From the NCBI RefSeq assembly GCF_020382885.2, contig NC_058504.1, positions 4,633,519 through 4,697,518 of the forward strand: DNA of 64,000 nt. The letters are read 5' to 3'. The translations under genes and the position numbers were made by a program. This document shows, piece after piece, positions 26,811 to 40,900 of this stretch (within the stretch, counting starts at the first letter, position 1; each line of letters begins with the position of its first letter). The notes under the pieces were generated by a model. The model had not been told where the DNA came from. It saw only the letters and a list, made by a program, of their open reading frames with translations, and searched no databases. Origin of the DNA: Scatophagus argus. Its lineage: Eukaryota > Chordata > Actinopteri > Scatophagidae.

Positions 26811-28871
26811 ACTTTGGATGGACATTTTTTGGTTTTTGTAGATTCACCAAATGAGAAATCATTATTTAATCAGCAAAGTTTAGAGGTGCAAGGCGGTTTC
26901 TAGAGGCAGCTAAAGGACAGATGATTAGAGTGCTGTTGATCTCTGAACTGTCAGCAAGACAGTAAATAAGTTGTTGCCTGCCAGTAAGTCAGCCATAACA
27001 AAATTATTCTTATTAATGTTATTATCATTTGAATTGTAACGGAATTTCCAAAGATACCAAAGTTTGAATTTTGAATATTTCACTCAATCCAAACATCGTT
27101 CAGCTTCAGTGAAGAACTTTAACATGATTATACCGTATATGGTGATAAATGGTGGAAACACAGCTCGCTCACACACACTGGATACAATGATAGAAACACA
27201 GGGAGGACAGAAAAGGCTCCACTGAGCACAAGGACAAGGAACACAAACAAAGACGAAGGGAATAAAGGGGGCAGACAGGCAGACAGCAAAAGATAAATAC
27301 AGTAAGAAGGAGGGAAGACAGCAGAGAGAAAGAAAGTGAGACGTCACAGCTTTGGTGGGGGGAACACTGCAGAGCTGAATCCTTGGATTTGGGGGGGGGG
27401 ACATCCATCATGTACCAGTCAGAATGAGATTACTTCCTGCCACCTGCAGCACAGGAACACATAATATCATGTTTCAATTACATGCCATGCGTTTTCAATC
27501 TTTGCTTCATGGAAAGCCGTACATGGGTGAAATAGGTACTGTATCATGCTCTCCTTTCTGTGATATCTAACATCTTTCTCGTAAAAAGTCATTTTATGCT
27601 CTGAATAATTATATAATCATATAATTTGAATAGATATATGTGTTAATACACATGCTGAGTTATTTGCAGTATTTGAAGAATTTTTGAGAAAAACTAGTTA
27701 GCAATCAGAGTTAGCGCAGAGTTGGTTGTTTCCCCCTGGTTGCTGGTTGTTTCTAGTCTTTAAGGTATGGATATGTATGGCTTCAGAGTGCGTGTTATCA
27801 CTCTTTGAATGTAGAATAACAAATTCTAACACCAATCTTGAACCTCAGTGAAAAAAACAATTTGATTTGTGTAGTTCCCAAAATTTTGCACACTTTTTCC
27901 TTTTCTTAAAAAAAGTGATTTGATGTGGCACACCAACAACTCAACAAAGAACTGAGCTCAAACTGATCTAAAATACAAACCAAGCTAACGAGGGAATGTG
28001 GTGCAGGTGGAGAGACGGGTGGAGACATCATCACACAGGTGAGGGGAATGACGTGAGGAAACAAAAGGAGATCAAACCCACAGAGAGAGACAGGAGAGCG
28101 CTGGGAAACATAGGAGGACAACGCAAATGCTACCATGACACATAGCCAATTCTGATTACTCTGAATAAATAAACTTTTGTTTTATCTACACACCACAGAT
28201 AACAGACAGCACCAGTGTAATATTTTAACACAGGTTAACAGGCTGCTTTTAGGGAAACTGGTTAACATTTGCATTTATTTTACCCTGTGATCACATCAAA
28301 AACATCAAAGCGTAACCTTTTCATACTTTATTCCTCCAACGGCTTTATTGATGCTCCATTACAGCCTGCATCACATCATTGGTTAGCTGTTGGGGGCTGG
28401 GGGGGGGGGGGTCACATATAATGAGTCATCTGCTGAATATGCACTGCTGGGGAACAGTCTGTGCTGCATGGAGCACCGGCTGTTTATGCATTAAATATCA
28501 CCCACTTGAGATGCCTATATGAAGTATGTGAAAGGAGCTGAGGAAAAAGGTTGGAGAGAATAAAAGGGAAGGTGGACAGACAGATGATCTGAGGAGAAAA
28601 AAGAAAAAATAGAGAAACTGGTTGGAGGAAGACAGAGAGACAAAAGCACCAAACTGGAGGGTGAGTAGACAAAAGGAGGAGGGGAAACAGACAGACAGGA
28701 AGACAAATTCAAGGATGAAGCAAGCAGGCAATACATTAAAAACAGAAATTTGTACCACAAAGATTTACTTTCTTTTCCTGTCTAAACTGATAAGCCACAG
28801 TCCAGTAGGTTGTGCTGTTGCACTTTAATCCCATCCAGAGTAGAAGTAGTCTGGACGCTACATGGGTGTGG

Positions 28872-28902
<31 letters not shown>

Positions 28903-30220
28903 TGTGTGTGTGTGTATGTGTGTATGGGTGTGTGTGTGTAGGGGGGTACTTCACACAGCAATTTCCAAAAAGATTTACATAGGCAGTGAATCTGCAAAAA
29001 TACATGTTAGAGGGGAGATTACAGGACACAACTGTAATTAAAATCAGACCGAACCCTGTAGGGGACGGCTATAGATCTGAATCAACAGGTCAGAGAGACA
29101 ATATATTAGTATGGGCAAATGCTGACAAAGCAGTGAATGCATGATGGAGAATTCAACACAGAGTGATTACATTTGTTGGATTTAGGATTTAGGATGGCAC
29201 TGTAATTACAACCAGTGGTCTTAATCCTGCACTGTGTGATAAACTGAAATAGATGCAGCATGTTTAAAAACAGCGGTATTCTTCAGCGTCTCATGATAAT
29301 GTACTATTACAATCCAAGGATTTCATCAAAGTTTAATTTGTCCACCAGAACAACAAGCCTGATTTGACAAGCTTACCCAGATTATTAATTTATTACACAC
29401 AACATTGCCACTCCCAAAACAGGAAATTTGCTAGGTCAAAACTAAGAATCTATTTGTTCACTGCAACCCAGTGACTCAGAGTACAACACAGTATATTTGA
29501 TATCAGCAAGTAAACTGGCAAAAAGGAACCCTTGAATTCAAAATGACACAGGAGACATGCAAAACAGATCCTTCGTACTCCAAAGCCCAGGACAAGCTTG
29601 TTAATGGCATCTTGTGATGTCTCATCATACCATCTCTGTCTCCTCTTCTGTCTGCACTCACAGACACCTTGCATACATTTGTGAACATGATGTGCTCGAC
29701 GTAAGTAGTGCTTCAACTGAATTTCATCTTGGCAGAATGCTAATAAAAGAACATTGGCTTCAAAGCACAACATGTATGCTGATCAATTATGAAGTACAAT
29801 GATGGGTAAACAATTTTTGAGGTGCAGTCATGCATCTCTTTTAATGTTTATTTCTCATTTCTCTGGCAAATAAGTCACAAGATATTCTTGATGCAGCTGA
29901 TGTGTATGTGTTTTTCTCCAGTCTGTTACACCTTTCAGTATTGCTGCCCTCTAAGCAGATTAATCATGTGCACTAGCTGACAGTCGTACAGGAAATAACC
30001 TCACAATAGAAACAATCAAGAACAATATTTCTCCACCATCACCTTCCTCTCAAGCTGCAGCTCTTATTCCTGCTCTGTCCGCCTACACATGAATTCTACA
30101 GTAGCTGAATACAAGTCTAACATGTTCTCTGGGGGCGTTTTGAAGAGTGCATTGTGGGAGATGTAGGAAATCAGTAGATGCATATTCCCTGAGTGGATTT
30201 ATCTGTTATTCTCCATACTG
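26811..30220. other. Intergenic with repeated purine-rich blocks
   Basis: Purine-rich + strand blocks lie at about 27180-27400, 28000-28120 and 28530-28720. There are G runs at 27389-27399 and 28391-28411 and a GT microsatellite at 28865-28940. Long minus-strand frames here are low-complexity artefacts. No gene is recognised. Confidence 0.5.
28865..28940. repeat. (GT)n microsatellite, interrupted
   Basis: Several GT blocks broken by GGG and A, ending at a G run. Confidence 0.9.
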
Positions 30221-30224
30221 AACC

Positions 30225-30375
30225 AGTCAACCTCGAGCCAGGGTGTGCTCTGAGGTTTCTGCCTTCTAAAAGGCAGTGTCGCTTCCTCATGGGGGAGTGT
30301 CGGGTCTCTCTGTGGACTAAAGAGTCATGAGGTAACTTTTGTTGTTATTTGGCACTATATAACTGAACTGAATTG
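30225..30375 (+). repeat. Teleost interspersed repeat ending in a consensus 3' tail
   Basis: GAGGTTTCTGCCTTCTAAAA, CTCATGGGGGAGTGTCGGGT and TTGTTATTTGGCACTATATA, then ACTGAACTGAATTGA, are recalled as a frequent 3' end of a dispersed teleost retroelement. The family name is not certain. Confidence 0.55.
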
Positions 30376-33300
30376 AGCTCAGGGTACTTGATACACCATT
30401 TAATATGCTTCCATACAAAGAAATGAACACTGCTGGCTCTGGTGTCAGTGTGCTTTACAAATGCATTTTTGTGGATCCTTTTGTTTATTTTAGCAATAAT
30501 AGGCTATTTTTGTTTCAGGATATTCCCCTTTTTTTTTTTTTTTTGCCAAGATTTAGATGAAAAATTTAAATTACTTTATGTTTCTGATTTTGAACATGAA
30601 GCTACAGCCGCTACCATTACAACTGGAAACAAGGGGGAAGAGCTAAAGAGCTAGCATGTTGGCTTTGTCCTCAGGAAACAAGATATGAGCCATGTCTCAT
30701 TCCCAAGGTGTCAAACGCTGCCTTTTTGGCATGTCCCTCAGCGTCTCCTTTAGAAACAGAAGGTACCCTTGTGTGTCTGGATGAAACGTGTCATTTGTAA
30801 GCAAGTAAAAGTAAGTAAATCTTTATTTATATGGCACTTTCTATATTTGCAGGAGGGGAGATCAGTCTTCAGTGGTGGATCAAACACATAACTTTTACTC
30901 AGTAGACCAGAGATTGCATCGTATGTGTAACCAATTATGACTGATCTTGTCTTAAACTTAACCACATAGTTTTAGTGCCTACTTAAGTTAACCAAAGTGA
31001 AGGTCTATCTAGAGCACGTGTTAAGGCTTTGTGCAGATACCACAGATGCCAAATAGTACCTTGTGCATTTGGATGAGACAAATTGTTGGTATGTGACAAG
31101 CTGGGGCGAGAATGTGTTGGAAAATACGTTTGCCAGAACCCCCGAAGCTCACAAGTTAACATCTGCACAAAAGCCAAAGAGCCGGACTACCCAGTTTCAG
31201 CCTTAGCGTCAGAGACTTTCAAACTGTGAGACGCTGCTTCCCATAGAGGTCAAGCTAGTGTGAAAGGGACGAGTGTGCGCTGCTGTTATTTAAAACAAAC
31301 AAACAAACAAACAAACCAATAAAAACATAGTCATGAAATTTAGGCCTAGCGCATCAACATGGTCAACAGTTGCAGCAGCAGCAGCAGTGACTCATTGCAT
31401 GAAATGAATCATTCAAGCTATCAGCCGAAGTGACTGGATAATTTATTGGCTATTGGCAAACAATTTAACACTGCACATTGGTGATTTATTTTTTGATTTT
31501 TTTTTCATTTGCAAATTCAGCTCATTCAAAAGTCAAGTTAAGGGTAAAACAGACTCACTTTGGAGCTGTCATGGAAGGACACAGATTGTCTGGCTACCTG
31601 CAGACTCACACAAAGAGGTGAACAGGCTTCTACACAACACGGCAGCAACCATGCTGAGCCATGTACACATTTTCCTCCTGGACTCTGACAGCTTTACTTG
31701 CTCCTATCTCATATTATTCCCCCCTTCTGTATGCTTTAATGTCCGCAACCAACAACCATCAGCAGCCCAGGCTGAAGACACATGGAGGTGAATCAAGGTG
31801 TAGAAACAGTACAGAGTTGAGGTCTATGGGGACAGTGAGCCGATCCAATCAACTCCTCCTGTCAATCTCCTGCTCTACACAAACATGCACACCCACTCAC
31901 ACACATACAGATGCACTACCTGGAGGTCAATGAATGGACTGGCTGAGAAATGGTTGCCTTACCCAAGCATGAGGCTGATTAAATTAACTACCGCTGTTAC
32001 ACACTCCAGCCTACAAGACATGTCACTCCCACTGGAGAGGGAATTAGACCAGAGAGGGAGAGAGAGAGACGAGGAAGAAACATGGGACCAAAACTGACAG
32101 GAGAGACAGAGAGGAAAACAGAGGGAAGCGTAATCATTTTAAGGATAAACTGGATGAGCTTCTCATCCACACTCTCTGCACCTGAAGCTCCATCAGACAT
32201 GTCTCATCAAAAACAGTCAGAGGAGAATGACAGAATAACGTTTCTGAAGGAATCCGTAGGACCACTGAAACCAAATCTTCTTCTTCTTAAGTGATTTAAT
32301 TACAGATGCAGCTGTTCTGGTTCTCATAGCCAACAACCAAAGCTGATTCAGACACCTCTGCTCTCATCAGCATTGATCTTGGTCACAGCAGACATTACCC
32401 TGTGAATCCACTGATAAAAAACCCTGGTCAAAAACAGGATATTAGTCAGTGACACAGCTTTTTTTCCTAAGGAGAGCAAATTCTGCCAGAGCACTGATTT
32501 AAAGAATTTGATAGTTTGCATCACAGTTACACAGCTGCAGTTTTCTCCTCCTTCCAAAAATCACAGCATAGGCCAGTTCTTTCTCAGAGTGGCATTTGGC
32601 TTTAAGAAAGTTAAATACACAAACCATTTTCTACTGAGAGTATTATTCGAATGTTCTATGGAGTGGGTGCCAGAAAAATCAGTTAAAGTCCTAATTATAT
32701 GCTGGGGTTTCTGTCTCCCAGCCCACTCTGTTTTTACAGCAGCAGCAAAGAGAAATTCTACTGAAGCAGAAAAATGAGAAGAACATTGTATGCAACAGCA
32801 CATTTATCTTCAATTTCTCATGAGTTTTACAGAAATTTACAGATAAGCTATATGGCACAGAGTGATCAGTCTGTACCTGTTCAAGAGGGATTCTGTCTTT
32901 TATCTTTCTCCCTTTGCACTTGAAGTCATCAGTTTATCGTTTTACTAGAACACAATTTCCTACTATGAAAAATGTCTGTTTGTGATAAATTTTCTGTTTT
33001 GACAATCATTAAGAAATCAAAAGAAGCCAACAACTAAAGATTTCAGCAGTGGCTTCATTGAGATCCTTTCCTTATCTCCGTGGTAGGGACACTAGAGCTC
33101 TGTCGAGGCTTTCTGAGTGAATCCTCTATAATTAAAAGTGAGGCAGTTCATTTAACAAGACCCTTTTTATAGGTGGTCTTTAATGCGATGCCATTAGGCT
33201 GCGCCATCCACCCACTTTGCACACGGTAAATACTGAATACCTCTGCTCTTTTGCTCTTCTGTTGTGAACCACGGTTTCATCATCTTTTAAAACATCTTGC

Positions 33301-33409
33301 TTCTCTTCTACAACAAAAGCAGCCACATTAAGCTACGCTGTTTCCTCAATTCTTTGGCTGTCCTTGAACTTTGGAGTCTCGAAGACACAATTCTTTTCTT
33401 TGTCTAGTA
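30376..33409. other. Intergenic, no gene recognised
   Basis: Contains a poly(T) run near 30531-30544, an AAAC repeat at about 31292-31316 and a CAG repeat near 31372-31387. 33060-33240 is of more even composition and could be a conserved noncoding element, but this is only an impression. Confidence 0.4.
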
Positions 33410-34936
33410 AAGTGTCCATAAAAAGTGTTCATGTCCTTCAGTGTTTCCCTTTTTATTGTTTTTATGAATGGAATCATGGTCAATTTAATATGGCTTTTCT
33501 TGACAGAAATTTACAAAAATACTTTTTTAATGTCAAAATGAAAACAGATTTCTACAAACTAATGTCAATTAATTAAAAATATAAAATTTTAAAAAGGTGA
33601 TTGCACAAATATTCACCCCCTTCAAGTCGGCACACCTTTGCCCATATTCACAGCACTGAGTCTGTGAAGACAGGTCTCAGTCAGGCAATTTTACTCCATT
33701 CTTTTATGCAAAACTGCCACTTTGGCCACTCCAGAACATTCACCTTGTTGTCTTTAAACCATTTTTGCTGTATGTATGAGTCATTGTCTTGCTGGAAAAT
33801 AAATCCTCTCCCAAGTCGTAGTTGTCTTGCAGACTGAATCAGACTGTCCACCAGGACTTCCCTATATTTTGCTGCATTCATTTTACCCCTTTCCAGGGCC
33901 TGCTGCTGAGAAGCATCCCCACAGCAGAAAATGAACATTCTTCAACAGTGACTTTCTCCCATAAAGCTTTGACTGGACCCAGGCAACAGTTGTTGTAAGC
34001 AGAGTCTCTCCCATCTCAGCTGCTGAAGCTTTTAACTCCTTCAGAGTGGTCACAGGTGTCTTGGTAGGCTCCCTCACTAATCTCCTTCTTGCACGGTCAG
34101 TTTGTGAGGACAGCCTGCTCTTGGCAGATTCACACACGCGCTATATTCCTACCATTTCTTAATGCTGCATGTAATTGAACTCCAGGTGATGTTTAGTGAC
34201 TTAGAATTTTTTTGTATCCATCCCCTGACTTATTCTTTTCAATAACCTTTTGTTTGAGTTGCTTGTAGTGTTCTTTTGTGTTCATAGTGTAACTGTAGCC
34301 AGGAATATTGATTATCCAGTGACTGGACCTTCCAGAGCAGCACAGTGGTGCAGTGGTTAGCACTGTTGCCTCATAGCAAGAGGGTTCCAGGTTCGAATCC
34401 CGGTCTGGGCCCTTCTGTGTGGAGTTTGCATGTTCTCCCTGTGCCTGTGTGGGTTTTTTCCAGGTACTCCGGCTTCCTCTCACAATACCAAAAACATGCA
34501 TGTTAGGTTAATTGGCTACTCTAAATTGCCCCTCGCTGGGGTGGATAGGCTCCAGCTCTCCTGTGACCCTGAAGGATAAGCAGTATAGAAAATGGATGGA
34601 TGGATGTCTTTATACTACAGTCACTTGAGACACATTCACTGCACTCAGGCAATCTGCATTTCGCTAACTGTGAGACTACAAGCATCAACTGGCTGGAGCT
34701 TTGCTGAATTAGGTCAGTCAGTTTAAGGGGGGTAAATATTTACACAATCATTTATTTTACATGATATACTGTATTTTTAATTAATTGGTATAACTTTGTA
34801 TAAATCTGTTTTCACTTTGACATTAAAGGGACTTTTTTGTAAATCTTCATCAGAAAAGCAAAAAAATATGATTACGTTCATAAAAACAATAAAAGGTGGA
34901 AACCTGGAAGGTGATGGATACTTTTTATAGGCACTA
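33410..34936 (-). mobile_element. Tc1-like DNA transposon, dead, with internal deletions and nested SINE
   Basis: Long inverted terminal repeats: left starts AGTGTCCATAAAAAG at about 33411, right ends CTTTTTATAGGCACTA near 34936, each next to TA. Subterminal blocks (GAAAACAGATTTCTACAAAC at the left, its complement at the right) mark repeats of about 180-200 bp. Transposase remnants read on the minus strand: N-terminal KEHYKQLKQKVIEK and GDGYKKILSH, then TLKELKASAAEMGETL, LLWGCFSAAGPGKG, and LIQSARQLRLGRGFIFQQDND with VLEWP. The part between KSLLK and LWGCFS and the part after VLEWP are deleted, removing catalytic-core sequence. A V-SINE sits between the right terminal repeat and the ORF start. 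Confidence 0.88.
34327..34609 (+). mobile_element. V-SINE-type tRNA-derived SINE nested in the Tc1 element
   Basis: Has a tRNA-like head with A-box-like GTGGTGCAGTGGTTAGCA and B box GGTTCGAATCC, the central block GTGGAGTTTGCATGTTCTCC, then TAATTGGCTACTCTAAATTG, tail GGATAGGCTCCAGCT and terminal ATGGATGGATG. Compared with the uninterrupted Tc1 copy at 46.0 kb, it lies between CTTCCA and GTCTTTATACTACAG, so it inserted into the transposon. The tail is shorter than in the 21-kb copy. Confidence 0.85.
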
Positions 34937-34937
34937 T

Positions 34938-37900
34938 ATATTACTTTAAATACAGGCTCAGTAATTGGATGTGTCAGCATGTCAGGGACTTTGATTATTC
35001 ACACCTGTCTGAAAATGTAGATAGAAGATAGAATTTTTATTTGTGCATTCTAATGCAACCCAGTGCCTGATTTCATTTTTCTATCAGGTTTCTGAAACCA
35101 GACAGTATTCACAGCACATGATTTGTCTTTGATTTAGATGGCAGATACTGAGTTTTAGAAAACACTCAAAGCCCACCTACTAAAGTCTCAGGGCTAAGTT
35201 TATGTCAGCTGGTGTGCCAGCAGTTCCTTTGCAACCCACCTGCCAAGGAGTGATGCGAAGTCAAAGATCGAATTTCTTCTGTACCCTGGTGCTTCCAAGA
35301 GAGAATGAGATTCAATTATAGCTTAATATCGGCCCTCCGAGGAGTTCCTAGCAGGTGTGCACAGCAGATGAGCACTTGAACCAGTTAATGTCATATATCA
35401 GATACACACAGACAATCATAGACACCAGGTCCACGGCTGAAATTAAAAGTTTGTTTGTGCAAAGTAAATGGTTTAGTTAAAAAAGAAATTGACAAGCTGT
35501 TCGGAAAGGAAAAAAAGGAAAAAAAAATTCAGTGCTTGCAAAGACTCAGTCACACCTCTTTGGTTAACTCTTGAACCAAAGCCAGTCATAGACAAAGCTG
35601 AACATTTCTGACAGTTAACTGTGTTTCTGGGAGTTGTTCAGCGGCACTTCTTGTCTTTTTTACATGCAAGAAAAGGAGACAGTGACAGATTATGAGTGAA
35701 CGCATGACTGCATATTCTGCCAGCATGGAACAACTTTAAATGTCACTTTGGATCACCACCTTCATTCCTTTATTTATTTTATTTATTTTTTTATTTAAAA
35801 AATGGTACCCAGTCACACACTTTAGGACATTGCGTTGTATTCAAAGTTAGTCTTATGTCTTAACCAAGATAGGTTTAACAAAAAAAAAAAAAGTGTGTCC
35901 AATGGGAAGGACAGCTATATTTCTTTCGGGGAACTGGATTATTTTTTTTCAAATCAGCTGATAGGAACTCACTTTTGTGATTTCATTTGTCTGCGGTTTG
36001 AAGGCAGCAACCTCCTGTAATTCAATTACTAACTGTGTCTGGGTTCAGAGGTGGCTTTGCTCCAAGGAAATTTCAACATGTTTACATACCAACACTTTGC
36101 ACCATGCTTTGGCATCTATGGCCGACAAGCAAAGCCTTCCTGCCACAGAACTTTTTTAACATGAGCTGAACATGAAATGGTACTTTGGTTATGCTTTGGC
36201 AGATGGTTAGATTTAGGAAAAGATCTGTGATGTGTGTTTGGTTTCACATGGGATGCAAACTCCAGTTTCCTGGGTGAAAGTTATGTATCTTTCACATAAA
36301 ACCAAACAACTTAAAAATAGCTTTTGTTTTGTTATTTGTGGAACCTGGCTGATAAACCGGATTTACTGGATTTACTGGATGCTTAGCCACACACACACAC
36401 ACACACACATAAAACTTATCTATGTTGAAAACAGTGGTGGATGTTGCCTGTTATTTCTTTCCATAATGACCCATATTAGCATTTTATGTTTTGTTACACG
36501 ATGTATTTGACGATTATAAAAACTATTCAAAGGACAGAAGCCATGCTGTATAAGGTACAAGCTTGGCTGTAGTTACAGAAAGATTGCAGTCACAGTTAAA
36601 AGAAAACAACGTCACACCTTGTCCTAACTTTATGCAACATGAGCGAGCATCAGTGAACAAACCAGAGCTCATTGCTTCCTATTGGAGCTTCCTAAGTGAC
36701 CATGCAGCGCAATACTGATCCATCATGTTTTTGTGTTGAGTTTGAGTGTGTTTACTCCAGGTGCTCTGGCTTACCCTGCCATCAAAGACATGTATGCCTG
36801 TGCCCCTGTCCAAATCATTGTTTCAGAACTGGAGTTGGTCAGATTAAACTTGTATTTATAAACCATTTGATTGGTGGAGATTGTGAGAGGCAAACAGCCC
36901 GTAAGAAAGTGTTGCATGGAAAGCTCAGTCCAGGCGACTGACAATAAGAACCACAGCAACAACAAGGTTACTTCTTATTTTAGGTGTTGTACTCAATATG
37001 GAGGATATTGAAAAGCATGTTCACCAGAGGATGAGATAGACTAACATGAAGTGATTTTTTTAAAAATACAAACATCTGCATATCAACAAATCTTGTTTTT
37101 TTGTTGGATAGGCAACCACTTATTTGTTCGAGATTTTTCTTGTTTTTTTATGACAGCAGGAGTCCCGATGGGGACAGAATAGTTTTTATATTGGCTATTT
37201 TGCTAGGCGTGGAAGACATCTCATGCATGGTTAAATTACATCATGTTCATTTACGTTTGACCACAAAGCTTGCTGAGCCTCCATACGCTCAACACATGCT
37301 TCACACACCCGCACACTTTTAGAACTCTTGCAGGAACTGTGTATGCCAGAATGAAACCGCTGGTGAATTCTGTTTTGTCCTCTGCAACACAAAACAGTCT
37401 AGAAAGTCATTGTTGGAACAAATAGCACACACATGAAACGGGAATTTTCCTTCAGGTAAATGCCTAGAAAAACACTTTTCCAAATCTCATCTTCTTTCAT
37501 TGCTTCCAACTGACAATGAACCTGAGCTGAAACCACACAGAAAGATCAGCACAAGCTAATTCTCTCTCTGTATTGGGCAACTCCATTAACCATAATCCCC
37601 TTTGGCGAGCCAGAGGTGAATCCAACACATGGCTGCTATTGAGGTGGAATTACACATCACGATGAAGGTTGGCAGCCCAGTGTCGCGAGGGGACAGGAAG
37701 ATGATGATGCATTTTCAAAGTAGTGGAGAGGAGGGAGGAAGGTATTAGTTGGATGTGAAATGAAATCTGAATTAGCAACTTTCCATTCTTAATATTTGAG
37801 TACGGAACTTATTCAGTCATATATGTCAAGGCACAGTCGCCCAGGTTGTTGAAGACTTTAAGATTAAAAAAAAGCATAATGTCTCATTAATAGTCCAAAA

Positions 37901-40900
37901 GGTGTTTCGAAAACTATACTATATCGACAAAAGTTGTCGGACACACCTCTTTATTATTGAGTTCAGATGTGGTATGGGGCTGTTTTTCAGGGTTTGGGCT
38001 TGACCTTACTTCCAGGGAAGGGAAATCTTAATTCTTTAGCATACAAAGACTTTTGGGGCAATGCTATACTTCCCATCCCATGCTATACTTGCCTGTCTTG
38101 ACGCAGGTATCTGTTCCTCTGTTTAACTGAGGCAGTTTAGACAGCAAAAAGACATTTTGTGTTGATGATTCATCATTACGTCTCCATATAAACCACAGTA
38201 TTTATGTAATAGTGTAGTTGTCCAATGTTCAATATAAACAGGGTTTTAGAATTTGCTCTCAGTGCTTGGATTTCTCAGCAACTGGGACACCCTGCCTATA
38301 TTAAGCTAATTTTTTCTCCAGATGGGTTCATGTGCTGAATCTTTGCCAGACAGCATGTCCGTAAAAGGCTCTCAGTCTGCCTATTCCACTTAGAGAAAAC
38401 AGTCCATATCAAAGACTATGCTGTTGTAATTATGTTGATGTACTGGTATAAGTAAGACTTCACTGTTTCCTTAAAAAAACCTGTTTAAAATGAAGCCTCA
38501 GTGTCCATCTTGTCGGTAAAAACTCATTTCTCTCCGAAAACAAAGACAACGATTAGAACCTTTTTTTTTATTATCAACACATGAAGTGAAATAGAAGAAG
38601 TAAACACAACAATTTCTTAGACAGCAAATTACTATGTCACTGCCTTGTGTATTTGTAAAATGTTGTCCCATTGTAAGATAAAGTAGAATGAATCAGACTG
38701 AAAAAAATATTGATTAGACTAAAAGAAACTTCCACATTTAATCTTAATTGTATTGTTGATGAATGCTGGAACAAAGCATTTCGAATGAGCTCTTCTTTGT
38801 CTGTAACAAAGGGACATTTTCTCTTAAACTCTGCTGAGTGATGCATCATTTCATGTATGTTTTTTTTCATTCAAGACCATCAAGCTTTTTGTAGGATTTT
38901 GCTTTATTCAACTGCAAAAGCTCATTAAACACATCAATACATGTCAGAAGTATTGTTAATAAACTTTAACAGATAACAGTCATAGCACATGTTATGCGCA
39001 GTGCTAGTAAACAAAATAAGTGCAAAGAGACTCAATCGTGCGGTTGATAACAATGCTCCACAGGGAGTTAGACGAGGGCAAACCCACCTCTGCTTGATAA
39101 CATAGGTCTGCAGAAAAGCCTCATTGTCAGCTCCAACAGAAAGGCCTCACTGATTTGTGGTAGCAACCAGACACGGCTCAGTCCACTCCTTCTTCCACTG
39201 TATTCGACAAACGACTTCATCTCTTGGTGAGTGCCAAAGCTTATTAAACGTTTTCACCGGTGGCTCAGCTCTCGTCTCATCTCCCAAGAAATAGTCTTAG
39301 GGTCATTAAAGTTTCACCTTAATTTCACAGAATAATATCCTGGGGATAGAGGCTTGCTGTCACTGGCAGCCTACATTTTCACTTGTACCGCGTTGATTTG
39401 TAATGATAAAAATGATGATGTGATGAAGATGATGATGTGTTGCTTTTTTCTTCTCCTCCTCAGAGGAAATGTCTTGTCAAAATGCGAAAAGTTTCTCTTC
39501 ATAGAGGACTCTTTACTATTTATACCATAAATGTGGACTAATGATTTGGGTCCTGGGTCCTTTCTGTTAAAAAAAAAAAATCATCTCCTTACCGATTACA
39601 CCACCCTGCTTCCCAGCTAAATATTCCATTAAGGAGATCAGCATTACAAAGTCATGAAGCTGACCTTATGCTGACAAGCCTATGTAGTCTACGGTGATGA
39701 AAAAACAAGATCTCCCTTCCTTGGTATTATTCTACAGTAGTTTCAGTAAGGAATCCTACTTTTCTCTCAAAGTGCCACCTTTAACTTTGCTGCTAAATGT
39801 GCAAATGGAATTCAGGTTTTACAAATAAAATGATAATGAACTTGTCAAATACAGACAGCTAGCCAAATATGGTTAACATATGTGATTTAGTCTTAGCTCC
39901 ACGCTATGGTCAGAGAATGGTGGCCTTAGTTTTATAGTGTTGGATGTGTTGTGAATTCTGATTGAATACTGGCTTGTATGTTAATGCACATAGCGGTACA
40001 GGAAATGCCCACACAAAGACTGACCTAATCCGGAGCAGGGGAGCAGGGCTGTCAACTGGTGGCGAGTTGGATCAGGTGGTGGGGGAGGATGCAAGATAGA
40101 CCCAACAGACATAAACAAACAGTGACAGTTTCCCAGGAATGTCTGACTGAGGACCCTGTCAAGATGGTCTTCAGCTCCCACCTAAGGCAGAGCTTTGACT
40201 GCACTACATACACAAATACAAAGTATTTCACAAACTTTTTTTCAGTTTTTGTAGTGTGCGCAGCATCAGTGCTGATGCCATTTTATATGTGCAATTCACA
40301 ACCTGAGGCCAGGGGTCAAGCCATCATTTTGGAGGTGTTGTGATATTTTTTAGGATATGAGATGCTAATACTTAAATATAAAGTGATGCTTTTTGTTCAT
40401 AAGTTCAGTGAAATGCTGATAAACTCCTCTAGCTATCTCACCTCTGCTCCCATTTCAGTCAATGTCAACCCCCTCCTCCAGCACATCTGCTCCAGCACCT
40501 CTCGTCTCACCCTCACCACTGCTAATGTGCATGGCTAGAGCAGATGGCGTGTACTATCATACACACACACACACACACGCACAGACACAGATGAACACAT
40601 GCACCTGATACACATAGGCCCCTGTTTGTTTTCTCTTTTAAAAGGGTGAATGTGTCAGCTGAGATCAAGCTGGAGGATGGTGAACTGGACAAATAGTGTT
40701 GCAGGGTGAGATTAATCAGTACACAACGTTAGTCTGCTGCTTACACAGGGGATGAGGCCTTTTTGAGTGCCTGATTAGGTCTGATGTGTGAAGTGATGGC
40801 TATGCTTGGCTGTCCTTTTCCATTAGAAGTGAGGCTTTCAAAGCACCAGGTTCAAGGACCATGGTAAATGCAATGCTGGCAGTATGGAAAGTTAGTGAGA

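Noticed and set aside
28515-28760. Overlapping minus-strand frames rich in S, F and L
   Set aside because: Produced by the complement of purine-rich DNA; low-complexity artefacts.
33883-34137. Minus-strand frame that looks like a conserved protein
   Set aside because: It is decayed Tc1 transposase, not a host gene.
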